DNA from: Erythrocercus mccallii
Lineage: Eukaryota > Chordata > Aves > Passeriformes > Dicruridae
Assembly: GCA_013397435.1 (NCBI GenBank)
Contig: VZRG01000005.1
Span: 829,508-893,507, forward strand
Length of the DNA stretch: 64,000 nt
Direction: 5' to 3'
The notes under the pieces: model-generated
Told to the model about the DNA's origin: nothing
Databases searched by the model: none
Seen by the model: only the letters and a program-made list of their open reading frames with translations
Translations under genes and position numbers: made by a program
Shown here: in pieces, positions 1 through 12,671 of the stretch
How positions within the stretch are numbered: position 1 is the first letter of the stretch
Layout of the letters: the number at the start of each line of letters is the position of its first letter

Positions 1-85
1 AGTGGTGGAGCTGTCACTGTTAGGTTAGTGGTTGGACTTGATCTTGCAGGTCTCTTCCAACCTTAGTGATCCTAGGATTCTATGA
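1..85 (+). mobile_element. CR1 LINE 3' end fragment
   Basis: The first 85 bases read as the extreme 3' end of a chicken-repeat-1 LINE. A GTGGTTGGACTTGAT-like block is followed by AGGTCTCTTCCAACC and the terminal GATTCTATGA. CR1 copies in birds are usually 5'-truncated like this. The left limit is cut by the window edge, and the divergence suggests an old copy. Confidence 0.85.
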
Positions 86-3000
86 AATTGGTAGCAAAGC
101 CCAAGCTCTGCTTGGCTGGTGGCCCAACTGCACTTCTCCCAGTCTCCAGCTGCAGGGCATCCAAGTCATGGTGCTGTTGGTGTTGTTTGTGTTGAGCATG
201 TGGCTTTCTGCCACCCACCCTTTTGATTCCTGCCCAGACTATATAGGGGCATAGGAGGAAGATGCAGTTCTGAAGTGACCTTCAGTATCAAACGAAATAC
301 TTTCAGATCTCAGTCATCTCACTGATGACTGGTCAGTTAGTGAATTTTGGGACTGGACACAATAATAAATGGGATTTTAGTGGCCTAAGATGGGAAGTAG
401 CATTTTTTTAATGTCTAGTGAAAAGTCTTAGGGACAATTTAATGAACCACAGGAAGCCTGATCCAGACACTAACATTGCCATCAGTCCTGCAACCCTGGG
501 AGCTGTTCCTTCACTGAAGGCAGAAGCTGAGCTCTCAATAGTTAGGATTATGAAAGGCAAGTAGTTCACAGGGTGCTCAGACTTAGGGGTCTGGTTAGGC
601 TTATCTTGTCAACAAATAGACACATTTTGAACAGCAGGACACTTACCTTTGACAGTGAAAAGCTCAGCAGTGGCACTGGGATGGGGAAGAGAATATCTCA
701 CAGCTTGTGAAATTTGGGATGAAAAGGCTTGGGTGAAATGAGAGGCGTGTGTCAGCACCTCCACACTGAACATCAGAGATCTGAAAAAGATCACAAGGAG
801 CCTCAGTGCCAGAGGCTGGGAGTGGGACCAAGCCTGACAAACAGGGACTCATGAGGCTAGGTGACAGTGGGGTCTGGCTGCACAGTGATAGGGCACACCA
901 CCCCTGTAAAGCCTGCTCAGCTCCTGGCTGCATTACTGTGAAGGTTTCATCTTGTTTCAGTCAGTTGTGTGATATATGGCTTCTGTGGAGTGATATTTCT
1001 CTGTAAGAGAAAGGGGTATTTCTCTAAATGCTATATTTGTATAGTAAGGAAAAATAATGTGAATTTTTTCCTTTCTTAGAAAACACTGTTGTGTTGTGGA
1101 GGTAGCATGAGTGGCCTCATCTGTCTCTCTCTGTTTGCAACATTTATTTATCACATTGATAAAAAATAGGCTTGGCAAATCCCTGTGAAAGAGCGACTAT
1201 GGTCTGCTAGTCGTTCATTCATACTCAGAGTGTAGCTAACTTTCCACGGATATTTAAAACAACGTCATTTAATCTCTAGCACAGTTAAAAGGCTTATGTG
1301 TTCCTGGTTCAGAAGTGAGACACATTGGCAACGGCTCTTATTTATTTTATTTGTTTGTCCCAGCTTGAAAACTGAGTAGTCAAAGGAGGAGTTCTCGTTT
1401 TAATGCACTGCAGGACTGAGTTGCTTCAGTGAAAGCAGAGGCTGTCATGAAGTTACTGATGCATAACTCCACTTTTCCACATTAGTCTGGTCTTTGGCTA
1501 CGGGGATTTCATCAGCTTTTTTTTTTTTTTAAATATTAGCAAGTGATGTTAGTCCTTGAGCATTGATTGGTGGATTAATCAAAGCCCTTAACCAATAAAT
1601 AGGTAGAGGTTTGCATAATAATGGAATTATTTCTGAAGAACTTTGGCAATTGGAATTGCAAAACTTTCTGCTTTGATTTGCTTCTTGAATGCCTCTGCTT
1701 TACCTGCCTCTATTGCTTACCCTTTCAAAGTACTTAGTAACAATGAAGATGCTTCCAAATTCCTACATCTTTCACTTTTTTTCTGTGGCTTCGGGATGTG
1801 GAGGGTGGATAAGGGGGGAAGTACTAATCAATAAAACTTACATAGTTTGTATACAGAAAAGGTGCAAAATGTAAAGGATAAAAAAAAAGGAAAAGAAAGA
1901 AAATTATTTGCATTCTTGTCTCCTTGCTTTTCCCAAAGATAAAAGTGTGATCTGGAGCCCATATTCCTTTTCTTTTCTTGTCTACTTACCTCCAGGACTG
2001 TTTGCGTGATTTCTCTTCCATTGTCGGTACTGTAGCAGTTTTGACCCCTCAGTAGCATCTTTTGGTTACTGGAGAGGAACTAGCTTTTGGATGTGTATAA
2101 ATGTAAATTGATGTGAGAGGAAGGAAAATGGCTGCAGGGAAAGATAACTGGAAAGGGAAAGAAGGTTTTCCTAGATTTGAGGTTTGTAACTTCAGTTGAA
2201 TTTGCAGTAAGTTCAGTATTCGTGTGTGTGGTGTTCCTCTCCTCTCTTCTGCCCCTTACTGTAAGGCATGGTAATAACTGGGTCTATTTTTAAGGACAGC
2301 AGCTTGAAAACATGCCTACTTTGGTCTTTTATTTATATTTTGTAAAACAGTGAAGAATTCATCCTGCATGGTAGTGTGTTATTTTGTGGGGTAGTGAGTC
2401 TGGAGATGCAAAGCTGGAATGCAGAGGTCATTAGCCAGTACATCCAAAGACAAGCATCCACAGCCCTGTGATCAGAATCCACATTAAACAGTACAACAGT
2501 TTTACATACCTCCTGATTTTGGACCTTTTGGGGTATCCACTTGCAGTTTTCTGTCTCATCAAAAAGGGCTAAAATTTCCCTTGAGCCTGGGGTAAGAGAA
2601 GCTAAAAACTTTCTTCAGCTTCTGATTCTGGTATTTAGGTACATTCGATTTGCCTTAGTCATCCTTGTCCCTGCAAAGATGTTGTGTGTGAATCACAGCT
2701 TGAAGCAATTTCTCTTTCCAGTATTGAGACCTTGAATGTCCAAGGCAGTGATAGAGCAGACATCTTGGTTCTGTCTTGTCTTCATACATCTTCTCGAAAC
2801 AGAATGCATGATTGTGTTTGACAAGGCACATTCTCACTGATTTTAATGGAGCGTAATTTGAAACTAGTTTAGTTAAACCAGGGCAGATGGCTGCAGGACT
2901 GTGTGTAATTTCATAACAGTGCAAGGTTGCAGTGCTGCTACAAGGTTATTAATCTGATTTTAGGACAACTCAGCAAAAAAAGGGTATTGCTGTTGTCAAG

Positions 3001-4132
3001 TCCATGTTGAAAAAGTACAAGTTAATTCTGTCCATTAAAATGTGCAATAAAAAGAATTAAAAACTCTGTCTCAGAGAACTTTCTCAGAGAAGGTGTTATT
3101 TGGATTACTGCACAGTATAATGATTGCATCTTATATTTTTGGTTATTTTACATGCTGAAATGATGTAGTAATGCCCGATCCCAGTCAGGCTTGTACTGGC
3201 AGGTGATCAGACATTATGTAAAACTTGTATCAATAAAAACGGACAGAGCCATGAAAATTTGCAAGGGCATAACTAAATTGATTTAATGCAATCAAGACCT
3301 GGTTGTCTGTAGACAAGGGGTTTTTTAGTGCTTTAGTATACTTACTTTACATATGGTATCTGTCTCTCTTTCATGTTTCTTTGCACTAGTTCAGCAAGCA
3401 AGAATAGGAGTTGGAGTGGTTTATGGAAAGTTTAGCCTAAAGATCTGAAATAGAACAAGAAAGCTACTTTCAAATTTGTTTTTCCAATTATTCATGCTAC
3501 AGGCTTTGTTTTATAAGATTTTTTGATTTGGTCTCAGAATAAACATGTGACCTATCTCACCAAGACCATAGGTTGAACTGCAGAACTCCCCCTCCTGCCC
3601 CCGGCCCTGTTGGATCTTGTTGCTTATTATTAACAAAGACATTTTGATGGGGAAAGAAAAGGAAAAGATACTATGAAAAGTGTTCTGTGTTTTCACCCAA
3701 GCTTTTTCATGATGAACAGCCTGAATGGGAAGTGTTCAGGCTGGAAGGCACATCTGATTAAAATATATGTTGAATTTTTGTTCTTTATTTATGTTAACAT
3801 TAGCACATTTGTGGAAATCACATTTTCTTCACCATCTCTTTGCTAAATAAGGACACAAATCTAAGAACACTTGTGCATGACAGTAATTTTCTGTAAGTGA
3901 ATAGTGTCACTGAGTTCAATGAGAGCAAACATGCACAGAATTAAGCACATGCATTGGAGTTTGCAGAAATTTGGCAAATATGTTGCCATCGTGAAGAAAT
4001 TACCTAGCTTTTCTTCCAATGCAGATATTAGTGTTTGGCTTGGTCCTTTTTTGAGTAGCCATTATTGTACAAGCCATAAGCTATTCTATTGTGTTAAGCC
4101 TAACCGAGGATATTTCTCTAATTTTGTCACAG
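1..4132 (+). other. RBMS3: RBMS3 intron (3' part)
   Basis: Non-coding, AT-rich sequence before the first exon. The exon must be preceded by a codon boundary in the upstream exon (phase 0), which lies outside the window. A CR1 3' end opens the window. The rest holds scattered open frames below 100 codons without recognisable domains. One of these (3904-4191) overlaps the exon in another frame and is not a gene. I see no other transcribed or repeated element I can name. Confidence 0.85.
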
Positions 4133-4290
4133 CAACAAGAGCAAGATCCCACAAATCTATACATCTCAAATTTACCTGTGTCCATGGATGAGCAGGAACT
4201 GGAGAATATGCTGAAACCCTTTGGACATGTGATTTCCACCAGAATATTAAGAGATGCCAATGGAGTCAGCAGAGGAGTCGGCTTTGCCAG
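4133..4290 (+). CDS. RBMS3: RBMS3 internal coding exon, most of RRM2
   Basis: This exon encodes 52 whole residues plus the first two bases (AG) of an arginine codon. It begins QQEQDPTN and carries RNP2 (LYISNL, 4157-4174), the helix-1 segment [12 protein letters not shown], and RNP1 starting at 4271 (RGVGFAR). This is the second RNA-recognition motif of the RBMS (MSSP) family of single-stranded DNA/RNA binding proteins. [17 protein letters not shown] matches RBMS3 as I recall it; RBMS1 and RBMS2 have [10 protein letters not shown] followed by S/T-S/T-G-T. The acceptor is a pyrimidine-rich tract ending CACAG at 4132, with a CTAAC-type branch site whose A is near 4103. The donor is AG/GTGAAA at 4291, weaker than consensus. 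Entry phase is 0, exit phase 2. RBMS3 is known to bind A/U-rich RNA, for example in the Prx1 3'UTR, and is mainly cytoplasmic. Family assignment is very sure; the choice of RBMS3 over its paralogues is strong. Confidence 0.96.
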
Positions 4291-4610
4291 GTGAAACCTT
4301 TGCTCTTACTTTGATTCATGCACATTTTTTCAGCTTTGGTCTTTTGCAAATTCTGTCTGTTCTGTATCTCTGAAGTCTTGCAGCTATGGAAGATGCAGAG
4401 TGGCATCTTTATCAGATTGCATCCCTTCTTTCCACCAAGAAATGCCAGTGCAGAAGGATGTTTGTTTCATTGCTCTAAAAACTGGGTATGTAAATTAAAA
4501 TGGCTAGGAATAGTGAGCTATCTGTTCAGGATCGACCTCAGGTAGTAACAAATGTCCTACAGCAAAAAGCACACACTTGGTAAAGAAACCTTAGGAGGTC
4601 CTGAGGTGAA

Positions 4611-4708
4611 CTTAATGCAGTCTTTCAGTACCTGAAGGGATGCTGTAAGAAATATGGAGAGAGACTAGATAGTCTTTAAGGTCCCTTTCAACCCAAACCA
4701 TTCTATGA
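4611..4708 (+). mobile_element. CR1 LINE 3' fragment with internal deletion
   Basis: The first half (CTTAATGCAGTCTTTCAGTACC, then TGAAGGG, to about 4660) resembles the CR1 segment that encodes the end of the reverse-transcriptase ORF (the 'QYLKG' region). It then jumps directly to the 3' end (TCTTTAAGGTCCCTTTCAAC, then CCATTCTATGA). The few hundred bases that normally lie between are missing. It is sense to RBMS3 and lies about 320 bp downstream of the exon at 4133-4290. Confidence 0.7.
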
Positions 4709-6633
4709 AACTGTTCAAATATTTGATAAAGATTTTGCACCTGGATAAAGTAAACTTACAGTTGGAAGAGCAAAGGGTAGGAACTGTGACTGAAGAAACG
4801 TGCCTTCCTTGAAAGCTGCAGCTTCCTTGAACTGCAGCTATGAAAAGAGCTTAAGAAGAAATATTTGCATAGAACAAACCCTGATGGAGTAGTCAGACAT
4901 TTTAGACAGAATGGGCAACATATTATTACCATGTACTTCATTGTTAGTACAGGTAGACAAGGCTCTATGTTTACTCTCAGGGAATATTTATATAGATTCC
5001 CTTCAGCTTGAAACATTCTCAAATCAAATAGTTTTCTTTTCGAAAGCCAAGAAATAGAGTGCTATATATAGAAAGGTATTGAAAACACAAATAAGAAGAG
5101 AAATTTGCAATTCTGCTGCAAATCAGTCTTCTGCTTCAAAATAAAATGAGAAAAAAATCCCAGATCATCGTTTCTACAGAATATTCATAACATTGTGCTT
5201 TGTAGAGGAGGCAAAATGACTTCTTCATCTTGCAGATTTCTCTGAAATTCATCATATCTTGGTATATTATGGCACTTCTGTTAGTGTCATAATACCACTG
5301 AGTGAAATGAGGTACTGTGTGATAAAAAGTTACCTTTCAAGAAAAGGGACATTGTAGTGTTACTGCTGCCCTTGATGTGAAAGATCATCATGCCCCAAAA
5401 ATGTTAAGATAATATTGTCTGAATTCAAATGGGAAAAGGTAAAACATTTATGCTGAAAGATGGCACACTGTTCCTTGTGCATTCTTGCAGATAATAACAT
5501 GAATTTTTCTAGCTCACTAAATATAGATTAGTCTAAGTCATGGATAAACTCACATTTTTGAAAATTGACTTACTTTGTGAAAAGGTATTTAATTATGGAA
5601 CATATTTCAGGAACCCTGTAATGATCTAGCTTGTAGGTTGTGTAATTCACCCTGCAAATGACTTTGGGGTAAAACCTTCACTTCATCAAAGTCTCCCACT
5701 GATTTGAGTGAGCTAAAAGTAATCCAGGAATTTAGAACCATAGTTGAATGCTGACTCCTGTCTTTGCAGAATTATCAATACAATATTTAATTATATGACC
5801 AGATTACCTTCTTTGTGTAAAGAAGTGCTATCTGGTATGTTTTTCCTGTATGTCAAACCAAACAGGTTGCTAATTTGTTTAGCTTTGCTTGTAGTCATGA
5901 AGGTTTCATTCCAGTGTACCTATGGCATGAGCACATATTTAGTGGGTACCAATGCAGTTAGGGGACAGAAGCTGGATTTTTAGTCCAAATAAGATTTTAG
6001 AAATTCAAATCAACACCCCAGGTGAGGATCCTGGCTATTCTGACCTGGGACCTTTTATCACAGTATATCTTGTCTGTCTGTGAAATGTGCCGTGATGCTT
6101 AGCATGGCTCTAAATGGAGATACAGAAGAACCAGAGAAAAAGTTAAATTTGCACATGATGAAATGATGCAGCATCCAACAATTTTGAAATGTGATGTTTC
6201 GAAGTTATTAATTACATTTTATGATGATTAAAAGTCATTTTATGAGTCTGCCCAATCATGGAAATAGTCAATCTCAAAATAAGTACATTCATTCAAAAAG
6301 CAATCAGAAGTAAAGACTGAAGGTAGGCAGCTATTGTCAGATTTTTCTTCTAAATGGGTATGATTAGCAGTTTTATAGTACTGGAGGTGGCTACTTAATC
6401 ATTTATAATCTGGAGAACTTCAAATGTTCTTGGATCAAAGTTATCTTAGTTATGTCTGGTGACATAAACAGCTTCCCTTAAAGTATGTGCATAAAAAACT
6501 AGCTCTGAATGAAAGTTAAGCCATGAAACAATTTCCTCTTTTTGCATCTTTCAAAAGCAACTGAACAGATTTTCCTGAATCTTTTCAGAACATTTCACTG
6601 TGGCCTGAGCCAGTTGTGCCTAGGTACCCCCCA

Positions 6634-6686
6634 GGGGAGATTTAGGGGGGCGGGGGGAGAGTTATGAGCAAGGGGACAGAGAAGGG
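6634..6686 (+). other. G-rich patch, possible G-quadruplex
   Basis: Five runs of three or more G occur on the plus strand: 6634-6637, 6645-6650, 6652-6657, 6672-6675 and 6684-6686. This meets the usual sequence rule for a G-quadruplex if the 14-base loop is allowed. A C6 run at 6627-6633 just upstream could instead pair with one of the G6 runs. The surroundings (6600-6930) are GC-richer than the rest of the intron. No gene or named repeat was recognised there. Confidence 0.5.
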
Positions 6687-9600
6687 AAACTTTAGACTTT
6701 GACTGTGGCTTCATAAAAGCCAACCCATTCTATAAACTCTGCACATCTGCCTCTGCCTCACCCTTGGCCCATACTTTTTATTTCAAGGCCATATTACCTG
6801 CCTTTAGACTCTCCGTGGGAGCTGGCGTTCCACAGGGCTCACGCTGCTGTTCTCTTTTGGCAGGGGTGTTTCTGTTGACACCGGCAAGCAGAAGCTGAGA
6901 CTAAATAAAGCCTGTCCTAGAGCAGAGAGAAAGGAGAAGAAATAGGAGGGGGCAGAAATGCTTACTAGAAGTACTGTATTAGAAAAAAGGGGGCACTTCT
7001 TTGGATGCGAAGCTTTGAGTTCAGTCTGTTGTAAGATTGCCTGTTAAAAGAGGGAATGACACTGTGATGCCCTCACACAGAATTTCATCATGACACTTAA
7101 ATTTGTAGATGTTTCTCTTAAATACCTGTTGCTGGGAGTCATCTAATAATTTCAGCAGCTGATCTTTCATTTTAAAAGTGTACATGTATTCTTCAGAGCT
7201 TAGAACAAAATCATAGTCCTTCATCCTTAAAAAAAATCAGTAGGAGCAAACAGAACAAAACAATACAAAGTGAAACAAACAAAAAACCCCAAACAAATGG
7301 AAAGAAATCCACAGAAACTGAATTTGAAGACTTATTTCAAGATATAATTTTAAAGTTGATACCTTATGAATTTGGCAAACAACATTTGTAGTGTTGTTGA
7401 GAATAAGAATAAAAAGCAGATCAGAGATAGTAAGAAGATCTTCAAGGGAGGCTGGAATTACTGGATGGGGGAAGGTATTTAGAGTATGGAAAGAGATATT
7501 TATCTTCATCCTGAAGAAGCATTGCCACTTATAAAGAGGTAACTGTATCTGCTGGAAGACCAGGCTTTCCACAGGCCCACAAAGAATGAGATCCAGATGT
7601 TAAGGTGGGAGAAGACAAAGGAATGACAAAATCACAGCGGCGGCAAAGAACTGGTGCTGTTTTGCTAAATAAAAGGTGGAATATTTAGAGAGAGATTTCT
7701 GAGGATCAGTGATGTTGCTACTTTGGAGACACAGAAGTGTCAGCAGCACCAGGGAATAAAGAACATTCAGGCAATTTAGAGATGTATTCATGAAGAGGAA
7801 AAGTATTTTGTTCTTCCTTATTCAAGGGTTTAATTGAAGGTGGTTGAAAAGGTGCTATAATTTAGCTTGAATAAATCTGTCATCTGGGATGGTAGTACAG
7901 GTTTAGATATTATAAGGATCATTCCTACTTTCAGTCAGAAGAATGATCTGTCACATCCTGTATCTTACCCAGGAAGTTGCTTTATAATTGAATATCAAGT
8001 GAAACTGGAAATCCCAAACATGCTCCAAAGACTGTGTGATATCTGTAAAATATTCCAATGCCAGTGTGGTGATACATTTCCTGCCTGGATAAGCCTCCCT
8101 GGAAAAACCTCAGAGCAGCATTGCAGGATGGTGGGGAGGTCTGTGTGGGGATGTGTCTCTGAGATCCTCACATTTTCATCTGATGTTGCAACCTCGAAAA
8201 TTTTTCGTGTACTTTGTACATCTCTAAGAAAATTGACAGGCATGAAGTCATACTTTCAGGGAGAAGCAAACTCCAGGGAAGGACAGATGGGTCAGGATCT
8301 CTAGACAAATATCAGTGGGACTCCATAAGATGAAAATAAATATGCAGCTCTGAAAGGTGATGAGGGAGGAAGCTGGAAAGTTGGGAGCCATCAGATAATT
8401 TGGCTGAGGAATTTGCATAATGCAAGCCTGAGGTACCATGAGTTTAATTGAAGAACTCCTTGGGCTTTGGAAAAGGGAGCAAGGAGATATTGGTATATAC
8501 CTTGGGGAGGGACTTAACTGGTACCACTGAATCAATAAAATAAAATTGCTTTTTATAACCCCACAATAAAATACCATTCAAGTATTATTTAAGTATCTTC
8601 CTTAAAGAGATAGTAGTATTAATAATACCATACACAGGTCTGTCACACTCAGCTGAACAGCAGAACAAGCATTTTATGGGTCCTTTTAAATGATAAAGTG
8701 CAAAGAAAGAGTTAGAAACCACTAACTTTTTTATTTTGTTTGCTGTCTTGTAACTTAAAACGACCTTGCAAGATTCCTCCCCCAAGCGACATTTTACAAC
8801 GAAGTCATAAGCTTCTGAAAACAGAAATTTATGATGGAAATGCTGACAGTCAGACAGTCAAGTATTGCATTGCTGGCGGGCACCAGTATAATACTTAACC
8901 TGAGACTGTGAAGACAGTAGCATAAATCAACCTAGGTCTAGGTGGAAATGACTGTGTGTTCATACTATTCTTTTCCAGTAACACAAGGAAATTTGTACAA
9001 CACAAATGGTCGTAAAAGAATGTTATGATGCTGTTCCCAGCAAATTACCCAAGTCAAGAGATTCTCAATTAGCTGTCACCTTAGAGCAAAGGTACACATC
9101 ACAGAGATGCTTCTGTCCCTTCGTGACCTAGCTGGGGGGGTCTGTAGTGAGGCATTTGAACACTGCTGTTGGGAGCTTGGGCCTCATCCTCTTCTCTTCC
9201 GTACCTTATTCTTCTGGAAAAGCTTTCTAATGGGTCACTTTTCTTTGCCTGCCTGTCTTTTTTACTAAATTTAGCTTCTGCTTCTCTGCATTTTATATGT
9301 CTTAAATTTAGTCTTCAGAAATAATATTCAATTCAGCAACTGAAAGGGAGCAACAAAAACTAGGAAACAAGATTTTTAGCCATCACAGGACCATTATTCT
9401 ATTTATAGAAGCTTTGCATGGATTTCAGTAGAAATGGTTATGGTCCAGTTTCCACTGAAGAAAAATGAGCCTTTAATTTCTATGTTTGGGTTTTTTCCTT
9501 AAAGGAAGCTGTGCTTCTTTCAGAGGTTTTCAGGATAATTTAGGTGTAATGAAGTAATTTCTTCTGACCCAAAGAGGTTTCTCTATGGAGAGCACTGTAA

Positions 9601-10761
9601 ATGCAGATACTGTAGGGCAGACATACTCAGGCAGCTAACCTTAGCGTAATGGGTGATGATGCAAGGTACAGAATAAACCACATCTCAAGAGGAAAGGAAA
9701 AAAGTGGTTTCTGTAGATTTTCTATATTTATCTGAGAATGCAAACAACCTCCTGTTGTTCAAGCAGACAGTTGAAGAAAATACAGGCAAGACGTTGGGAA
9801 AAGATATAATTTGTGAGCGATGAGGAGAACTTGTCAAAATAAATGTCTTCTTAGGCTGTGAGTGGCAAAAGGAATAGCTTTTTTCCAACAGAAAATGGAT
9901 TCAAACCAAAAAACACAAACATCTTGAAGCAATCTCTTACCAACTGAAAAGCTGGGGAGATAAGATACCTAAATCTTATCCTGTAAAAATACAGGGAAGG
10001 AGGAAATCACAGGTTGCAGCCATATCAGGGTCTTAGAATGCCTGGAATTAAATTAGCAAAATAAATTAAAAAAACTAGTGAATGTGTTTCCATGGAAGGA
10101 TGAAAAACATAGTAAAAACTTCATGCTAATCAAAACTATCTTGTAGCTTTAGAGTGTTTGAGACCTGAAGATCATTTTACCTCACATCTTTTATATCATA
10201 GGCTGTTGAAATATTAACCGTTACCTAATATTGAGATAATGCTTGTATCTTACTGAAACTAGACTTTCAAAAATTATTCATCAACCAGACATCAACCAGA
10301 AAAAAGGGACCACCTCTTTCCTATCTAATGTTTGCCAGTGGATCATCTTCCTTGCAGTTAAATGTTTCTGCCTAATTTCTCTTTTGAATTCATCTGTCAC
10401 AACTTGCTCAGGAAGAGTAAAGAAGTCCTTGCTCCCTAGGTTATTCTCATAAATGTACTTACGCCACTCTAGTAATCTTCTTGATATGCTAAAGAATTCA
10501 GTTCTCTGGTGTGTATTCTATCTATGGCATCCATTCTTTGGGCTCCCCTCACTGTATAATACTGTTACTACCTACCTGCTTCCATCTTTGAGAATGCCTT
10601 AAATAGTAAGGAAACATTGTTCTCAAAGATTTATAATTCCCTCCCTTGTAAATGTAAACAATATTCATATGTTGACCATAACATAAATGTGGTAGTAACA
10701 ATTTAATCTTTAAATATTTACTCTGGATATAAAAAGAAATATAGTCCCAATTATCATTTAC

Positions 10762-10782
10762 ATTATTATTATTATTATTATT
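10762..10782 (+). repeat. (ATT)7 microsatellite
   Basis: Seven uninterrupted ATT units. No coding or regulatory meaning can be inferred. Confidence 0.95.
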
Positions 10783-10990
10783 CAGCAAAGTGACTATAGG
10801 ATATATGTAAACCAAACCCACACTTTTCCACTAAGCAGTAATTACATGGTACTGAGTATTTCTCAGGTAATAATTATGTAATCACCACGTTATTCCATAT
10901 ATAGAAATTGTATTAAGTTGTTTCTTGACGCTGCATCAATCTTCATAAAAAAGCATGTATAAGAGCTTTAAGGAGGGATTTAAATAATTT

Positions 10991-11051
10991 CTCTCTTCTC
11001 TTCTCTTCTCTTCTCTTCTCTTCTCTTCTCTTCTCTTCTCTTCTCTTCTCT
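10991..11051 (+). repeat. (TTCTC)n pentanucleotide microsatellite abutting a gap
   Basis: About twelve almost perfect TTCTC units (GAGAA on the other strand) run directly into undetermined bases at 11052. The repeat is not seen on the far side of the gap, so its true length is unknown. The open frame called across it (GAGAA read as E-K-R-R-E repeats) is an artefact. Confidence 0.97.
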
Positions 11052-11176
11052 NNNNNNNNNNNNNNNNNNNNNNNNNNNNNNNNNNNNNNNNNNNNNNNNN
11101 NNNNNNNNNNNNNNNNNNNNNNNNNNNNNNNNNNNNNNNNNNNNNNNNNNNNNNNNNNNNNNNNNNNNNNNNNNNN
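11052..11176. other. Assembly gap (125 N)
   Basis: 125 undetermined bases placed at the end of the TTCTC repeat, consistent with sequencing or assembly failure in a long pyrimidine/purine microsatellite. The given length may not be the real one. Confidence 0.99.
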
Positions 11177-12655
11177 CATGTTAAATGTTCCCTGTTACTT
11201 CTAACAACACATAATGATTACTTTGGTGCCATTGTGGTCTGCAGAGAGACATATAATATAAATTTTATACTATATTTTTTATTATTTTATAATAGAATAA
11301 TATAAAGGGTTTTATTATATGAAGTAAATATTTAATAGCAAGATACGCACATCAAATTATTTGGTTCTGATGCTTAAGCAGCCACTGTTTTGAGTTTGTT
11401 TGGATTCTTTTTCTTTTCATCTTAAAATATCCTTAGTTTACAAACTATAGCTAAAAAAATCCAGAGAAACAGTCTTCAGTTTTTTTAAAAAATTTACCTA
11501 TTTTCAAATTGGATAGAATATAGACAGTCTCATTACTTATTTTGTATTTGGGAACCTTAAACTTAGTTTCCAGAACTGGGAGATGTACAGACACAGGTAA
11601 AAATAAATTATCATGGTTTTATTAGTTCCTTTGGGTCTATATCATTATCTGTACCTTTAAAAAATTATAAAAGCCTATGGCTTTGATAATTATTTTTTTC
11701 TGCCGTGCATTTGTTGCTTCAGAATAATATTCAGATGCATTGCAGTTATCTCCAAATTGCATTTAAACATGAATTGGTATCTTAGATCCTCATAGGATCA
11801 ACACCAAAAATATACAGTTGAAAGCAATTTGAAAGTGATACTTCACAAATGATCTAATCAGAACCAAATTTCTATTATCATGTGAAGCTGTTTTTCTTCC
11901 CTTTTCAGCAGGAGTGTTGAATATCTGTATCTGTCAGTAGAAGATTTTGAAGAAGTTAGGATCTTTATCTTTTATGCAGAATATTATATTTTACCATATT
12001 TTTGTTCTATCAATTATGAAAGGAATGCCAATATTAAAGAATGTATTTAAGTGTGTTCTTCTCCCAAGTTTACCTGTGCTCAGCTGACATTCTTTTACAG
12101 AAAACCTTTTAACATGCAACAATTCCATTAGTGATATCTTTTTCAAATACCAGTCTCAAGCAACATTTTGAAGCATAGCTCGCTCATGTAAGAGGAATAA
12201 TTCAAAGCACATTCTACAACAGAGGAAGGAAAAGTAGGAGGAATTTATTAATGTGGACTTAAAGGAAGTGTATTTTTGGGGCCTCTGCCCAGATACAGCT
12301 CATCTTTATGGATAAAACAAGAAGAGGAGTAATGTGTGAATTGATGTGTGTGGATAGGATCAACTCATATGTAGGTGCCTGCCATAGGCATTGACCACCT
12401 AAGTGGTTGTTATTGGTCAGAATTTTGACTAAACTAAAACCAGGGTCTTGTTAAGGCAAGAATCAGACAATTTTGCTAATATATCTGGTTGCTCTGTACC
12501 CCTAATTTCTCCCAGTCAATCACTCAGCTAATTGTCCTGAAAAACTCTTATTGAAAGGGTTATTTTTAAGAAAAGGGGTATACAATTATGATCCATGTTT
12601 TGGTGGCCCTGGGGAGGACGCCTTCCTGATTAGTGAGTGGCTGCCTGGCCAGCCT

Positions 12656-12671
12656 CTCCCCGGAAGGGGAG
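12656..12671 (+). other. Small GC hairpin CTCCCC-GGAA-GGGGAG
   Basis: A perfect 6-bp stem with a GGAA loop, flanked by further GGCC repeats, inside a GC-rich patch (12600-12830). It may be part of an unidentified old repeat. No function is inferred. Confidence 0.4.

Noticed and set aside
3904..4191. 95-codon open frame overlapping the first RBMS3 exon
   Set aside because: It runs in a different frame from the recognised RRM and across the splice acceptor, so it is a shadow.
7867..8304. 145-codon open frame
   Set aside because: No recognisable domain and no splice or promoter context; chance length is plausible in 64 kb.
10943..11179. Open frame with E-K-R-R-E repeats and undetermined residues
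   Set aside because: It is the translated GAGAA microsatellite plus the assembly gap.
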